From: Bacteroidales bacterium | GTDB taxonomy: Bacteria; Bacteroidota; Bacteroidia; Bacteroidales; WCHB1-69 | DNA: 50,168 bases | Reading direction: 5' to 3' | Assembly: GCA_016290295.1 (NCBI GenBank) | Contig: JAEETJ010000019.1 | Location: 1-50,168 of the forward strand | Shown here: positions 18,701 through 24,512 of the stretch, piece after piece | How the letters are laid out: every line of letters starts with the position of its first letter | Position numbering within the stretch: the stretch's first letter is position 1 | Notes under the pieces: generated by a model | Database searches by the model: none | Seen by the model: only the letters and a program-made list of their open reading frames with translations | Told to the model about the DNA's origin: nothing | Position numbers and translations under genes: made by a program

Positions 18701-21414
18701 CTCGTCGTAGTAAAGCTTATCATATTGCCGTGACCTTCACCTGCCTCATTATAAGCATAAGCCCAAACATAATAAGTGGTCTCAGGAAGCAAACCAGTCA
18801 CCTCAAGCGATAAAACGGAATCCGTACCATATTCATAATAATAATATAAAGCCCCACTATCCAATGTAGGAAGAGTATTGACGTAAAAACCACGGTCATA
18901 TATTTCAGCATAACCTTCAAAGGTGATTTTACCACTTAACACAGCTGTAAAACCCGTTATTTCTGTCGCATCATAGGTAACCAAGGCTGGAGGCACAGGC
19001 ATGATAGTAGCGCATTCCGAGAGGTCGGAGACCGCGCCATTAGGACAGATGCTCGCCACTTGATAGCAGGCCCCTGAATTGAAAGACGGAATCATGTACC
19101 AGGAATTTGTCAAATTCGCTGCAATCAATACACCATTCTCATACACATTATAAGTCATTTGATTAGATGTTTGATCAGGATCATCTATTGGTACGACAGG
19201 GCCCACATTCTTACCTCCCCAACTCAACCGATAAGCACCATTTTCTTGTTCATCCCAATACACCATAAATGGCACATCATAACATGGTTCCAATGGCAAG
19301 GAGATATCCCGTACATTATTACCTTCAGTTAAATTATGGAAAAGATAACTACGCTCCTGATAACCATTAGCCCACACATACACATACAAATCCCCGGTCG
19401 CTCCTGACATGGCTATTGAGTCAACAGCATAATGTCCTGTACTATCTGTTTGAATTTCCGCGATAAAATTTGTACTTGACCATTCATACTGTCCATCGTA
19501 ATTATATTGAGCCGCGCCATACACACTCACATAGGCGCCACTGACGGGCAACCCCGTTGCAGCAGAGGAAATCGTACCGCCAAGATTTATATATCCGTAA
19601 GTAGTGAATGTCTGTTCCGGTCCATATACTGTATCCTCACTTGTAATACCAAAAGCGCGCACATAGTATGTGGTGCCTGCAGACAATTCATCGACGGTTA
19701 ACATAAATGAAGTTGACATCGGCATATCCCCACCCTGAGGAGCAAAATAAAACATATCGTTGACCGTGGGGTTTGGTGAAGTGCTGTAACACACACCTAT
19801 CAGCGGAATCTCATCATCACATGAAAGATCCACATATCCACCCATATCGGCAGAATTGGTGGTAATATATTCCACCGGATAGGTACCCATAGCAAAATTC
19901 TGTATGATAGTCAAATGCAAGGTTTCCTCTGAGTTGCAGCCATATTGGTTGGTATATGTATGCACATAAGTACCGCTCTCCGTATAGGTGTTAACCGAAG
20001 TTACATGAGTCACCTTAATATCATCAATCATCAACATGTATTGATCATAGCAATTGCGATGGACAAAAGCCAAATAGATAGTTTGTCCCGCATATTGAGT
20101 CAAATCCACCGTATGCATAATCCAATCCGCATTGCTCAATGTTTCCTCCCACAAAGCTGTCGTATTGAAATCATCGATATTGGCAGAAGCCGTGGATACA
20201 AGCAAATCATAATGTTCCGCACCCCAGGAGGAACTCCAAGGCGCCACCCACCATGACACATTGGTATTACCCGAATCAGGCACCGAGATAGCAGGGGTAA
20301 TCAACCAGTTGTTCGGATTTATCGATCCATAATTATCCATATAAGATGCTGATAACATGCAATAATTTCCCGAATGCGGGTTGTCCGAATCCGCCCACCA
20401 TGAGAAGCCATCCTCATTCGCATCCACAATGGACCAACCGGTGGAAGGTCCCCCGTTTTCAAAAGATTCGTATAGCAACACATCACCATCATATACAGTA
20501 TATTGACCACATGCTGTAACCCAATCTTCATCGGCAGAAGCACACGTCGGAGTTGTAAAACTCAGTTCATTACCGAAACCCCAAATGGTATCATTACCTG
20601 AAATAAACTCATAAAATGCACGAACATAATAGGTGGTTTCCTCTTGCAGCCATGGTATAGTATGCTCCCATGTCATTGCTGTTTCCAAATAGTTATTGGT
20701 TCGATATATACGGGGGTCACCTGGTCCTGGATTAGGAGAGGTGGAACAATAAAAGCCATAATAGATTTCTTGGCCATAAGTATAGCCAGCAATCATAGAA
20801 GGATCAATGTAACCTGTGACCGTTGCGGACGTAGGCGTCAGATTGCTCACACCCAAAGTGTTAATGTCCACTAATGATGAAGCAACATTCACATTATCCA
20901 GCAGCAGGAAACCTATGCCTACTGAATTGAAATGTCTAAAAGCGATAAGCACCCATTCCCCAATATAAGTCGTCGGTATGTTAACCGTAATATTTTCCCA
21001 TCCGTCACTGCTCGCCACGCTTTCCGGCACTAGCTGGTCGAAATTGAGAAAATCAGGATAAACATCTGGAGTCGCAATATACACCGCATAATGATCTCCT
21101 GGCGAGTTCGTGGAACGAATCCAAAATGAAAGAGACGAAGGTCCTTCAATCTGAATGGGCATGGTGGTCAACCAGTCGTCTGGCGTTCGTGTTTCCCCAT
21201 TGTAGAGCGAAGCGGAAAAAGCACAACTTTGCCCGTTTTGCGGAAGATACGGATCCGTAAGCAGGCCCCAATCGTTGTAATCATTGTTCCAATCTTCAAA
21301 TGACCAGTTCTCATACCACGAATCATCTTCAAAACTCTCTGAAAAAATCACTTGTCCCATACAACTCATGGAGACAAGGACAAAAAAAGTCAACAAAAAG
21401 TATAGTTTTTTCAT
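6727..21414 (-). CDS. Giant 4,895-residue secreted modular adhesin-like protein
   Basis: I chose the ATG at 21414 because it gives a signal peptide (MKKLYFLLTFFVLVSMSCMG) and lies about 50 bp after a promoter; the reading frame stays open further upstream. Approximate domain order: MAM/cleaved-adhesin-like (22-180), Fn3, second MAM-like (312-465), a short YTNQYGC repeat like those of the last operon gene (477-508), Fn3, carboxypeptidase-regulatory-like (605-708), several Fn3, and two related beta domains with LASEIGG (about 1000-1180 and 1745-1940). Four right-handed beta-helix modules follow (about 1275-1645, 2036-2428, 2440-2836, 2848-3238), each opening with a YVxxxGxGxxxSW motif and GGFAG. 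Then come Fn3, nine CARDB-like repeats (about 3435-4585) and an IPT-like end (4600-4895). The C-terminus (GALIFTIKPVQE) lacks a T9SS sorting domain. The likely role is adhesion or surface-matrix structure. Confidence 0.9.
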   Translation of the reverse strand: MKKLYFLLTFFVLVSMSCMGQVIFSESFEDDSWYENWSFEDWNNDYNDWGLLTDPYLPQNGQSCAFSASLYNGETRTPDDWLTTMPIQIEGPSSLSFWIRSTNSPGDHYAVYIATPDVYPDFLNFDQLVPESVASSDGWENITVNIPTTYIGEWVLIAFRHFNSVGIGFLLLDNVNVASSLVDINTLGVSNLTPTSATVTGYIDPSMIAGYTYGQEIYYGFYCSTSPNPGPGDPRIYRTNNYLETAMTWEHTIPWLQEETTYYVRAFYEFISGNDTIWGFGNELSFTTPTCASADEDWVTACGQYTVYDGDVLLYESFENGGPSTGWSIVDANEDGFSWWADSDNPHSGNYCMLSASYMDNYGSINPNNWLITPAISVPDSGNTNVSWWVAPWSSSWGAEHYDLLVSTASANIDDFNTTALWEETLSNADWIMHTVDLTQYAGQTIYLAFVHRNCYDQYMLMIDDIKVTHVTSVNTYTESGTYVHTYTNQYGCNSEETLHLTIIQNFAMGTYPVEYITTNSADMGGYVDLSCDDEIPLIGVCYSTSPNPTVNDMFYFAPQGGDMPMSTSFMLTVDELSAGTTYYVRAFGITSEDTVYGPEQTFTTYGYINLGGTISSAATGLPVSGAYVSVYGAAQYNYDGQYEWSSTNFIAEIQTDSTGHYAVDSIAMSGATGDLYVYVWANGYQERSYLFHNLTEGNNVRDISLPLEPCYDVPFMVYWDEQENGAYRLSWGGKNVGPVVPIDDPDQTSNQMTYNVYENGVLIAANLTNSWYMIPSFNSGACYQVASICPNGAVSDLSECATIMPVPPALVTYDATEITGFTAVLSGKITFEGYAEIYDRGFYVNTLPTLDSGALYYYYEYGTDSVLSLEVTGLLPETTYYVWAYAYNEAGEGHGNMISFTTTRACYAPVNFQVSDVLASSATLTWENGDENTPAFYELSYKATDADNWTVVSNITTHAYLLSGLQQQTSYMVRVRAFCEEGLGSPYSRNTFRTECTNGSSEFIIGANSTEGSGFLPIQICYNYSYTQQIYLASEIGGARDISEISMQCFNSVSRVRDIEIYLGHTTKSYFESTSDWVSYNNLQLVYSGMITFSNNNVDYWLPIVFNNVFSYNGTDNLVIVFRDKTGSYNCDGNRFYIHPTSSYQTLYAYRDGSTYDPSNPVSGTRYAYRNNLRILGECIPGGCDRSNVAVVNVCDTSAQLSIAVGNGVQGYELEYKRENDNAYTSISAQGTSYTITGLSSNTNYELRIRSVCSGGEYSDWKTVNFTTPVKNYDRLYVTTNGTGDGSSWLDATNDFVWALNTASMVNQAYGHMPEIWVAEGVYYGNVENNVAFLIEDGSKLYGGFAGNENSLEERNIQAHPTILDGQNSRQVLNQNSNGSDNLVIIDGFTIRNGYVSGSGGGANIGLAEVRNCRFENNTSTSSGGAVFVRIINRSNSYNFRDCEFVGNTSSYRGGAVCAVNNSVSFINCKISGNTASNYGGGVSGGCKMVNCEISNNTAGYCSGVYDLSDTIVNCDIVGNVSLYSGNAGLSDFNGVMINTVVWGNTYAGTSANLKNCNNMTAFNSAIEGLDGYNGVINLSSDNFGSDPNVNYPFFVSSENGDYRLRIGSALIDAGMANDYLGSYDMAGESRVYGDAVEIGCYEFHNEEYCLKPIDLAAQDVMSSSALITWQDGGNVTELSYYELSYKTEDATEWTVLPEELQGTYRMLASLQPSTNYMVRMRSFCNNGQTSEYTSELVFTTSPSQSSIACAFEGNTSAIINGPSNLTNYAGNLPSNFYYKYGYSQQIYLASEIGGGGLITSLALQYFYSSNQTRTMDIYLGHTTKSSFSSNYDWVPLEDLTLVYSGTITFNRNGSNYWYNITLQNEFEYNGIDNLVLVVDDNNGSYTNSSNKFYTNQSTAGNLTLYVYSDGTNYNPANPSFSGTLAEYRNNLKLNGQCIVNPDCERSNLVVMNVTENSAKLVYAQDSSALGIELQYGIAGSDNYETLQASGGEYVLTGLRYNTTYEARIRTICDGNIQSSWKTVTFTTSLINLDKLYVTNTGTGDASSWENATDDLAWATNTAARIKEVYGTNVVVWVAEGTYYGANGENAFTMTDGINVYGGFAGTETELSQRDINAHPTILDGQNNKRVLNQSVSFNTKTVWDGFVIQNGNVTSFSSTSNNNCGGGAFLRARGGLRNCRIINNAAYNGGGVYSYASSSYPCTLEACTVSHNTASNDAAGVYVYYMSLSKCVVSHNRSTNTSSGYGGGVYVGYANSSRDIISNCLIANNTSAYAAGVYLNSGTKILNSTIVRNKNSSTSMGAGVYGYYTATIVNSIVWGNRNVNGEANLGGNYDCQYSAADGAYAGTNFVALSSESNGNSLYYPNFVNPSQVAGSGDETANVDWHIGEGSVCINRGNNAALGVADSVDMDGNDRIQVQTVDLGCFESAYDGITLPEYNGIIYVAENGTGNGTSWNDAMSSLSDALSLAFMHDADVWVAEGTYYGDSISASAFTVVEGVNVYGGFIGNEPANYDLSLRDVKAHVSILDGQHNQRLLFQNTDFTVTHTVWDGFTLQNGRAHTVSNGSNDRAYGGAAYLKLGFTLRNCVIKNNAAVYGGGIYVYYYNYNTTDTTFLINCTISHNSSTYNGGGAYLYKNVVADGCSFEYNSSRSSGGGIYMNNQVLLTNCLIANNTTYNNSGAGVYSSSSNNTVRNSTIVNNEISRGSSTGSSSYHGAGINGYYATITNCIVWGNKNYGMPNGIEGSYFTTSYVASDIPCEGTNNIVLSLENDEQDCLSPHFVNPSLMAGIADVTDSVDWHLQQGSPCINRGDNSVADIHDFDGNARVQMDTIDIGCYESPYYGVVMPNYNGIVYVKENGAGNRSGDSWENAMSSIPSAMNVAIVNDAVVWVAAGTYYGDGTSENAFVMQEGVNVYGGFAGTEDADYDLNLRDFETNTSVLDGQYTQRVLVQKDHFSANTAAVWDGFTIQNGQVQGNGAGAYIRAFGTLSNCVVKNNVIENPNGQSNSFFGAGVYAYGGGNNSRSVINNCVIANNSFENVSYGYGSGLYTCYTDVRRTEISHNTSPGYGGGVYTNGYTDFSNCLIYGNTSAYYGGGVYISSSNVNFVNCDIVSNTVNTNGYVGGGIYGSYSVNNITLTNSIVWGNKVVYSLNNIELYSISVSYSAVEGGYSGEGNILLASSNDGLDMSQNYVRFTDPQNGNFQLHPTSDCINIGNNEFVTDSLDLYGNQRIFGLTVDMGCSEGQEESNCTSAMNLTASNITTNSAQLSWQPTGTENQWLVVYSEVNSGTTNNLIVNEYPTCTLEGLSFNRQYTATVRSICGENETSILSIPVSFQTTCDPNALDSLSDFTVMVPADGDIIYNRQVSFNWSVLENASSYDFYLWPSSASEPTTPTRSGIVVPYVVYNLPDYEPGATYNWKVVAWNECLSKTSAVATIQANWNPDLHVSAISTSTPMSTQSMTVTWTVTNDGLGNTPPGSTWYDYIWLTPVDGIGDGFWYNVSEVKLATVPSLNVLNSGESYTNSVEVTIPEDYVGSYYLFVLADQPNVRDINYDPTGNNYAPNPYTPDASGYPYPYLSGTVFNFSSNGVVEVNESDNFFYKVITILPPPSPDLVVSSVTHGGTAISGMETNLTWTVENRGQAAAMNSWIDVIYLSSDTILDTENDIRLGRFVHDGTLAINESYQRTAQFTIPVECSGSYYFIVVTDNNNTVYEGLQEHNNKGISSPMEITLTWFTDLQVTSVTMPNEVDANGTYTCHYMVTNMGASPTYVNRWEDAVYISRYTPLNRTNAIKLSSVTHTSVLAADASYENNITVRFPENISGSWYLYVVTDVDNDVFEYNADDNNTYAYQPALTVLLPDLRVTNVVMPDEIDPNVPVQVQWTVTNEGLGGMHNGSFRDKFLFHGISIYQANVRNINMPAGGSMTRTATIQLPCVSAQTDVLRFSVDEGGSVFEANEENNITTVNLNFVTPNLTVGEVIPVMGDADTNSHLWSGTPAELSYTIINTGAAPINSQNVTDEIYFSTSANSYQASDLIYTHTHALDLGIGDSETYTCSLVIPNGISGTYYYHVVCNADAHVCEGGNLGNNEAVSVPVEVLLSPSPDLVISSLVAPAQAYLGTGVTLTYTIANQGTGALNNTRVMQKFYYSMSPTSYDTLKLLFTNYDYLNLGVNESVSNTVTVTMPINVVSGNYYIHAFVDANNQVYEHEGEHNNKAVSNMIATSVYQLDLRLTQIEGPDVMQWGETATFILHIQNNSALPTLSSSWQDVLYLSSDDVLHATDQLMQSMTHRSVVEPGASYEVPIRVTIPLGAPSTSYLIGVTDYNLNNSDINISNNVLIKTLTVNSIPTPDISIGEVEVLDDIVSGQQARIAYKVTNVGDIAIAQGNWNDKLFVSLNNNYDNSDVELRTKNQRNVNLASGDFYRDTLSFVVPLPYSGNLYLLMKANVNNTPYDANQENNTAVVPVIVILPVPGDLVVTDVTCENTIVSGQTLHAEWTVQNIGDYAVSGNGLRSLVYVSTDTAFDANDRLLGSVTTNTVNLDVDATLQQNLETRVSGLSAGNYYLIVKTDVTNAFNEVNDNNNTAYSIDPFAVTIRPLPFNENVYDTLRNNEVSDYMLNVGDNVNQTVRIHLTSEDSLMGAVNMIYATYNAMGDNLNYSYSTIGQYQANSELYIPATQPGFYGVNIYGSTPVDHAQNTIVRADILPFELMGVNDNHGGNTGMVTVELTGSRFRPDMIVTMRRGNEVITADSIIYVNYYQVFAQFDLTGHTPGIYDVSAVNFCEGEAVLANGFTIEEGQPSGLSYNMLFPSSPRPNRNIVMMLEFGNVGNVDLHDQVLEITSIGGCPIALTPDGITLHQTILRVPLSIEGEPQGLLRPGSYGTLNIYGFTSGALIFTIKPVQE

Positions 21415-21468
21415 AAGCGTTTTTATATTAAATTTTCTTTGTTTGCGTAAGAATAAATTTTCAATTGA

Positions 21469-21502
21469 CAAAATTAAGATTATATATTTAAATAACAACA
21501 AA
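21469..21502 (-). promoter_or_regulatory. Bacteroidota-type promoter for the giant surface-protein operon
   Basis: Reading the minus strand, TTTGTTG is followed after 19 bp by TAATTTTG, matching the TTTG / TAnnTTTG consensus. The start of transcription would fall near 21462, giving a leader of about 48 nt to the ATG at 21414. This excludes the further-upstream in-frame ATG as the start. Confidence 0.65.
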
Positions 21503-21541
21503 TTGTTCATAACTTTCAATAAATTGTTAGTATTTTCCATC

Positions 21542-21573
21542 TTTACAATATCCAACAAAAAACACTATCTTTG
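21542..21573 (+). promoter_or_regulatory. Bacteroidota-type promoter for galK
   Basis: TATCTTTG at 21566-21573 is an exact TAnnTTTG element, with a partial upstream element TTTA 20 bp before it. The galK ATG lies 21 bp downstream. It diverges from the surface-operon promoter about 70 bp away. Confidence 0.7.
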
Positions 21574-21594
21574 CAGCGAAATAATTAAAACCGT

Positions 21595-22674
21595 ATGAAC
21601 CTTACGTTTTTTGCGCCGGGGCGCGTGAATCTGATTGGTGACCATACCGACTACAACGGAGGACTGGTACTTCCCACAGCTTTGTCTATGGGGACTTATC
21701 TGACCGTCACGCCGTTGGCCGAAAACGATTGCTGCCGTTTCACCTCAGAGAACGATGCCATGGCCTTCACCCTCCGAAGTGATAAGCTGACACAGCGGCA
21801 TGGTTGCTGGGTGGACTATCCTATAGGCGTCATCAAAGAATTCACAGACCGAGGGATTGCCGTTCCCGTTGGACTGCATTTCCATTACCGGGGCGACCTG
21901 CCCATCGGGGCCTCGCTATCCTCATCGGCCTCCATCGAGATGGTGAGTGCACTCGCCCTCAACAAATTGAATAACAATCCTTTTCCCCTCTTGAAACTGG
22001 TAAAGATGGCCCAACATGCAGAAAATGACTTCGTGGGCATGAACTGTGGCATCATGGACCAGTTCGCTTCAGGTTTCGGCCAAAAGAACTGTGCCATTGC
22101 CCTGGATTGCAATACCCTGGAATATGAGCACGTGCCCTTAGACATGCAGGGATTGAAGTTCGTGATTGCCAACACGAAAAAGAAACGTGGTCTGGTGGAT
22201 TCAGCTTATAACCAACGGCGAAGCGAATGCCAGCAGGCCTTGGAGATACTGCAACAACATTGTGATATTCAAGAGCTTTGCCAATTGGATATGACACAAT
22301 TTCAGCAACTGTCAGCTTATTTGAGCGGCAACTTGCTTAAGCGCGCCCGCCATGCCATCAGCGAGAATGAACGGGTAAAGCAAGCCATACGAGCCCTCAA
22401 GGACAAGAACATGACCGTTTTCGGCCAACTGATGAATGCCTCGCACGCCTCGCTACGCGACGATTATGAGGTTACCTGCCCCGAACTGGACTTTATGGCC
22501 GCATGGGCACAGCAGTTCAAGGGCGTGCTCGGCAGCCGCATGACCGGTGCCGGCTTCGGAGGCTGCACCGTAACATTAATTGCCGAAGAACAAGTGGAAA
22601 GATTCACCGAAGAACTTGGCAAAGCGTACGAAGAGAAATTTGGGGTGAAGGGGGAGATGATAGTTGACAATTGA
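21595..22674 (+). CDS. galK: Galactokinase
   Basis: 359 residues, slightly shorter than the usual 380-390. It phosphorylates galactose with ATP to galactose-1-phosphate in the cytoplasm (first committed step of the Leloir pathway). GHMP-kinase motifs are all visible: the galactokinase signature APGRVNLIGDHTDYNGG at residues 7-23, the ATP-binding loop PIGASLSSSASIE near 102-114, and the C-terminal GSRMTGAGFGGC near 313-324. The signature has Asp where many enzymes have Glu, a common variant. The last residues and the stop codon (VDN, TGA) lie inside a TTGACAATT-type repeat, so the original C-terminus may have been slightly altered. A galactose-type symporter follows 195 bp downstream. No galT, galE or galM is present in the window. 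Confidence 0.95.
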   Translation: MNLTFFAPGRVNLIGDHTDYNGGLVLPTALSMGTYLTVTPLAENDCCRFTSENDAMAFTLRSDKLTQRHGCWVDYPIGVIKEFTDRGIAVPVGLHFHYRGDLPIGASLSSSASIEMVSALALNKLNNNPFPLLKLVKMAQHAENDFVGMNCGIMDQFASGFGQKNCAIALDCNTLEYEHVPLDMQGLKFVIANTKKKRGLVDSAYNQRRSECQQALEILQQHCDIQELCQLDMTQFQQLSAYLSGNLLKRARHAISENERVKQAIRALKDKNMTVFGQLMNASHASLRDDYEVTCPELDFMAAWAQQFKGVLGSRMTGAGFGGCTVTLIAEEQVERFTEELGKAYEEKFGVKGEMIVDN

Positions 22675-22802
22675 CAATTAACAATTAATAATTAATAATT
22701 AACAATTGATAATTGATAATTTTGGGGTGATGGGTTCTGAATTTTGGATTTTGAATTCTTTAACCCTTAACCAACAACCAACAACCAACAACCAACAACC
22801 TA
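22662..22802. repeat. AT-rich simple repeats between galK and the symporter gene
   Basis: The galK-symporter gap (22675-22868) holds a run of TTGACAATT / TTAATAATT-like units (22662-22720), then five back-to-back copies of the 7-mer aaccaac around 22770-22800. The first units overlap the galK stop codon. The 18-mer agttgacaattgacaatt at 22662 also occurs at 48807, after another gene. I see no gene and no clear promoter element in this gap. Confidence 0.8.
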
Positions 22803-22868
22803 ATACCTGCAACCTGCGACCCGTAACTCACTAACTATTAATTATTAACTATTAACTGCAAATTAAAA

Positions 22869-24512
22869 ATGAATCCTGCTTTTCACACCATCGACATCAT
22901 CATCTTCACCGTTTACTTGCTCCTCATCGTTGTGTTAGGACGGTGGGTAGCTTTTAAAACCAACAAAAAGGACAAGACCGCCGAAGACTATTTCCTAGCG
23001 GGGAAGAGTCTGCCTTGGTGGGCCATCGGTGCTTCGTTGATAGCCGCCAACATCTCCGCGGAGCAGTTTATTGGCATGTCCGGTTCGGGCTTTGCCGGCG
23101 GTTTTGCCGTGGCTTCCTACGAGTTCATGGCCGCACTCACCCTGATCATTGTGGCCAAGTTCTTCATGCCAGTATTCATCAAACAAGGTATTTATACCAT
23201 TCCAGAATTTGTAGAGAAGCGCTACTCCCGAAGTCTGAGAACCATCCTGGCGGTGTTCTGGATTGGCCTTTTCGTTTTCGTCAACCTGACCTCCGTGCTC
23301 TTTCTCGGAGCCAAAGCCATTGACACCATCATCGGCACAGGCGACGGTTCATTGCTAGTACCCGCCATTATCGGCTTAGCCGTCATCGCCGCCAGCTACT
23401 CGCTGCGGGGCGGTCTGTCGTCTGTGGCCTGGACCGACATACTGCAAGTTATTCTGCTCGTTTTGGGCGGAATCATCACCACTGTGGTGGCCCTGCATTA
23501 TGTCAGTCCCGATGGCAGCCTGTCGCAAGGCGTCCGCCACCTCACCGATGTAGCTGGTGACCGCTTCCACTTGGTTCTCTCCAAAGACAATCCCGAGTTC
23601 CACAACCTGCCGGGCATCGCCATGCTCATCGGCGGCCTGTGGGTAGCCAATCTATACTACTGGGGCTTCAACCAGTACATCATCCAGCGGGCCTTTGCCG
23701 CCAAGTCGCTGCAGGAAGCACAAAAAGGACTGGCCTTCGCCGCCTTCCTCAAGCTGCTTATCCCCTTCATCGTGGTCATCCCTGGCATCATCGCTTACGT
23801 CATGTTTACCGAAGGGAGCTATGGTGCCGTAGAGGCTTTCAGCCTGAGCAACGGTGCCCTCAACAACGATAACGCCTATCCTTGGCTCATCAGCACCTTT
23901 ATACCGGTGGGACTAAAAGGACTGGTATTGGCAGCCTTGGCCGCCGCCATCATTTCTTCCTTAGCCTCTATGCTCAACTCAGCCTCCACTATCTTCACCA
24001 TGGATATCTTCAAGGCTTATTTTGCCCCGAAAATGGAGCAAAAGAAAGGAAGACCTGTCAACCTGGTAACCGTCGGAAGAATCTCCGCGGCTGTGGCCTT
24101 GGTCATCGCCTGTCTGATAGCTCCGCTCTTAGGCAGCGTGGGCCAAATGTTCCAATATATTCAGGAATACACAGGCTTAGTCAGTCCTGGCATTTTAGCC
24201 TTATTCCTCTTGGGACTCTTCTGGAAGAAGACCACCAATTACGGAGCCATTGTAGGTGTCTTGCTTTCCATACCTATTGCACTGCTACTCAAATTTTTAC
24301 CCATCGACATGCCGTTTATCGACCAGATGTTTTACACCTGCATACTCACCATGGCCATCACCGTTTTAGTGAGCCTCCGCACCAGTCCCAACGATGACGA
24401 CGCCAAGGGACTGTCGCTAACCTCCGAGCTATTCAGAACTGACCGAGCCTTCAACATCTGCGCCTACGCCGTGTGCATTATACTGGTGGTGATTTATGCG
24501 GTGCTGTGGTAA
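22869..24512 (+). CDS. Sodium/galactose (SSS family) symporter, vSGLT-like
   Basis: 547 residues with about 14 hydrophobic segments. It closely resembles the Vibrio sodium/galactose transporter vSGLT in length (543) and motifs: TAEDYFLAGKSLPWWAIGAS at 37-56, then ANISAEQFIGMSGSGF at 60-75 (N61 and Q66), VASYE at 81-85, and YWGFNQYIIQR with N268. These correspond to the galactose-binding asparagine, glutamine and glutamate positions I recall for vSGLT. Sodium-coupled uptake of galactose or glucose across the inner membrane is expected, feeding the upstream galactokinase. The two genes are probably one transcript despite the repeat-filled gap. Its last 35 bp overlap the convergent ABC exporter gene. 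Confidence 0.93.
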   Translation: MNPAFHTIDIIIFTVYLLLIVVLGRWVAFKTNKKDKTAEDYFLAGKSLPWWAIGASLIAANISAEQFIGMSGSGFAGGFAVASYEFMAALTLIIVAKFFMPVFIKQGIYTIPEFVEKRYSRSLRTILAVFWIGLFVFVNLTSVLFLGAKAIDTIIGTGDGSLLVPAIIGLAVIAASYSLRGGLSSVAWTDILQVILLVLGGIITTVVALHYVSPDGSLSQGVRHLTDVAGDRFHLVLSKDNPEFHNLPGIAMLIGGLWVANLYYWGFNQYIIQRAFAAKSLQEAQKGLAFAAFLKLLIPFIVVIPGIIAYVMFTEGSYGAVEAFSLSNGALNNDNAYPWLISTFIPVGLKGLVLAALAAAIISSLASMLNSASTIFTMDIFKAYFAPKMEQKKGRPVNLVTVGRISAAVALVIACLIAPLLGSVGQMFQYIQEYTGLVSPGILALFLLGLFWKKTTNYGAIVGVLLSIPIALLLKFLPIDMPFIDQMFYTCILTMAITVLVSLRTSPNDDDAKGLSLTSELFRTDRAFNICAYAVCIILVVIYAVLW

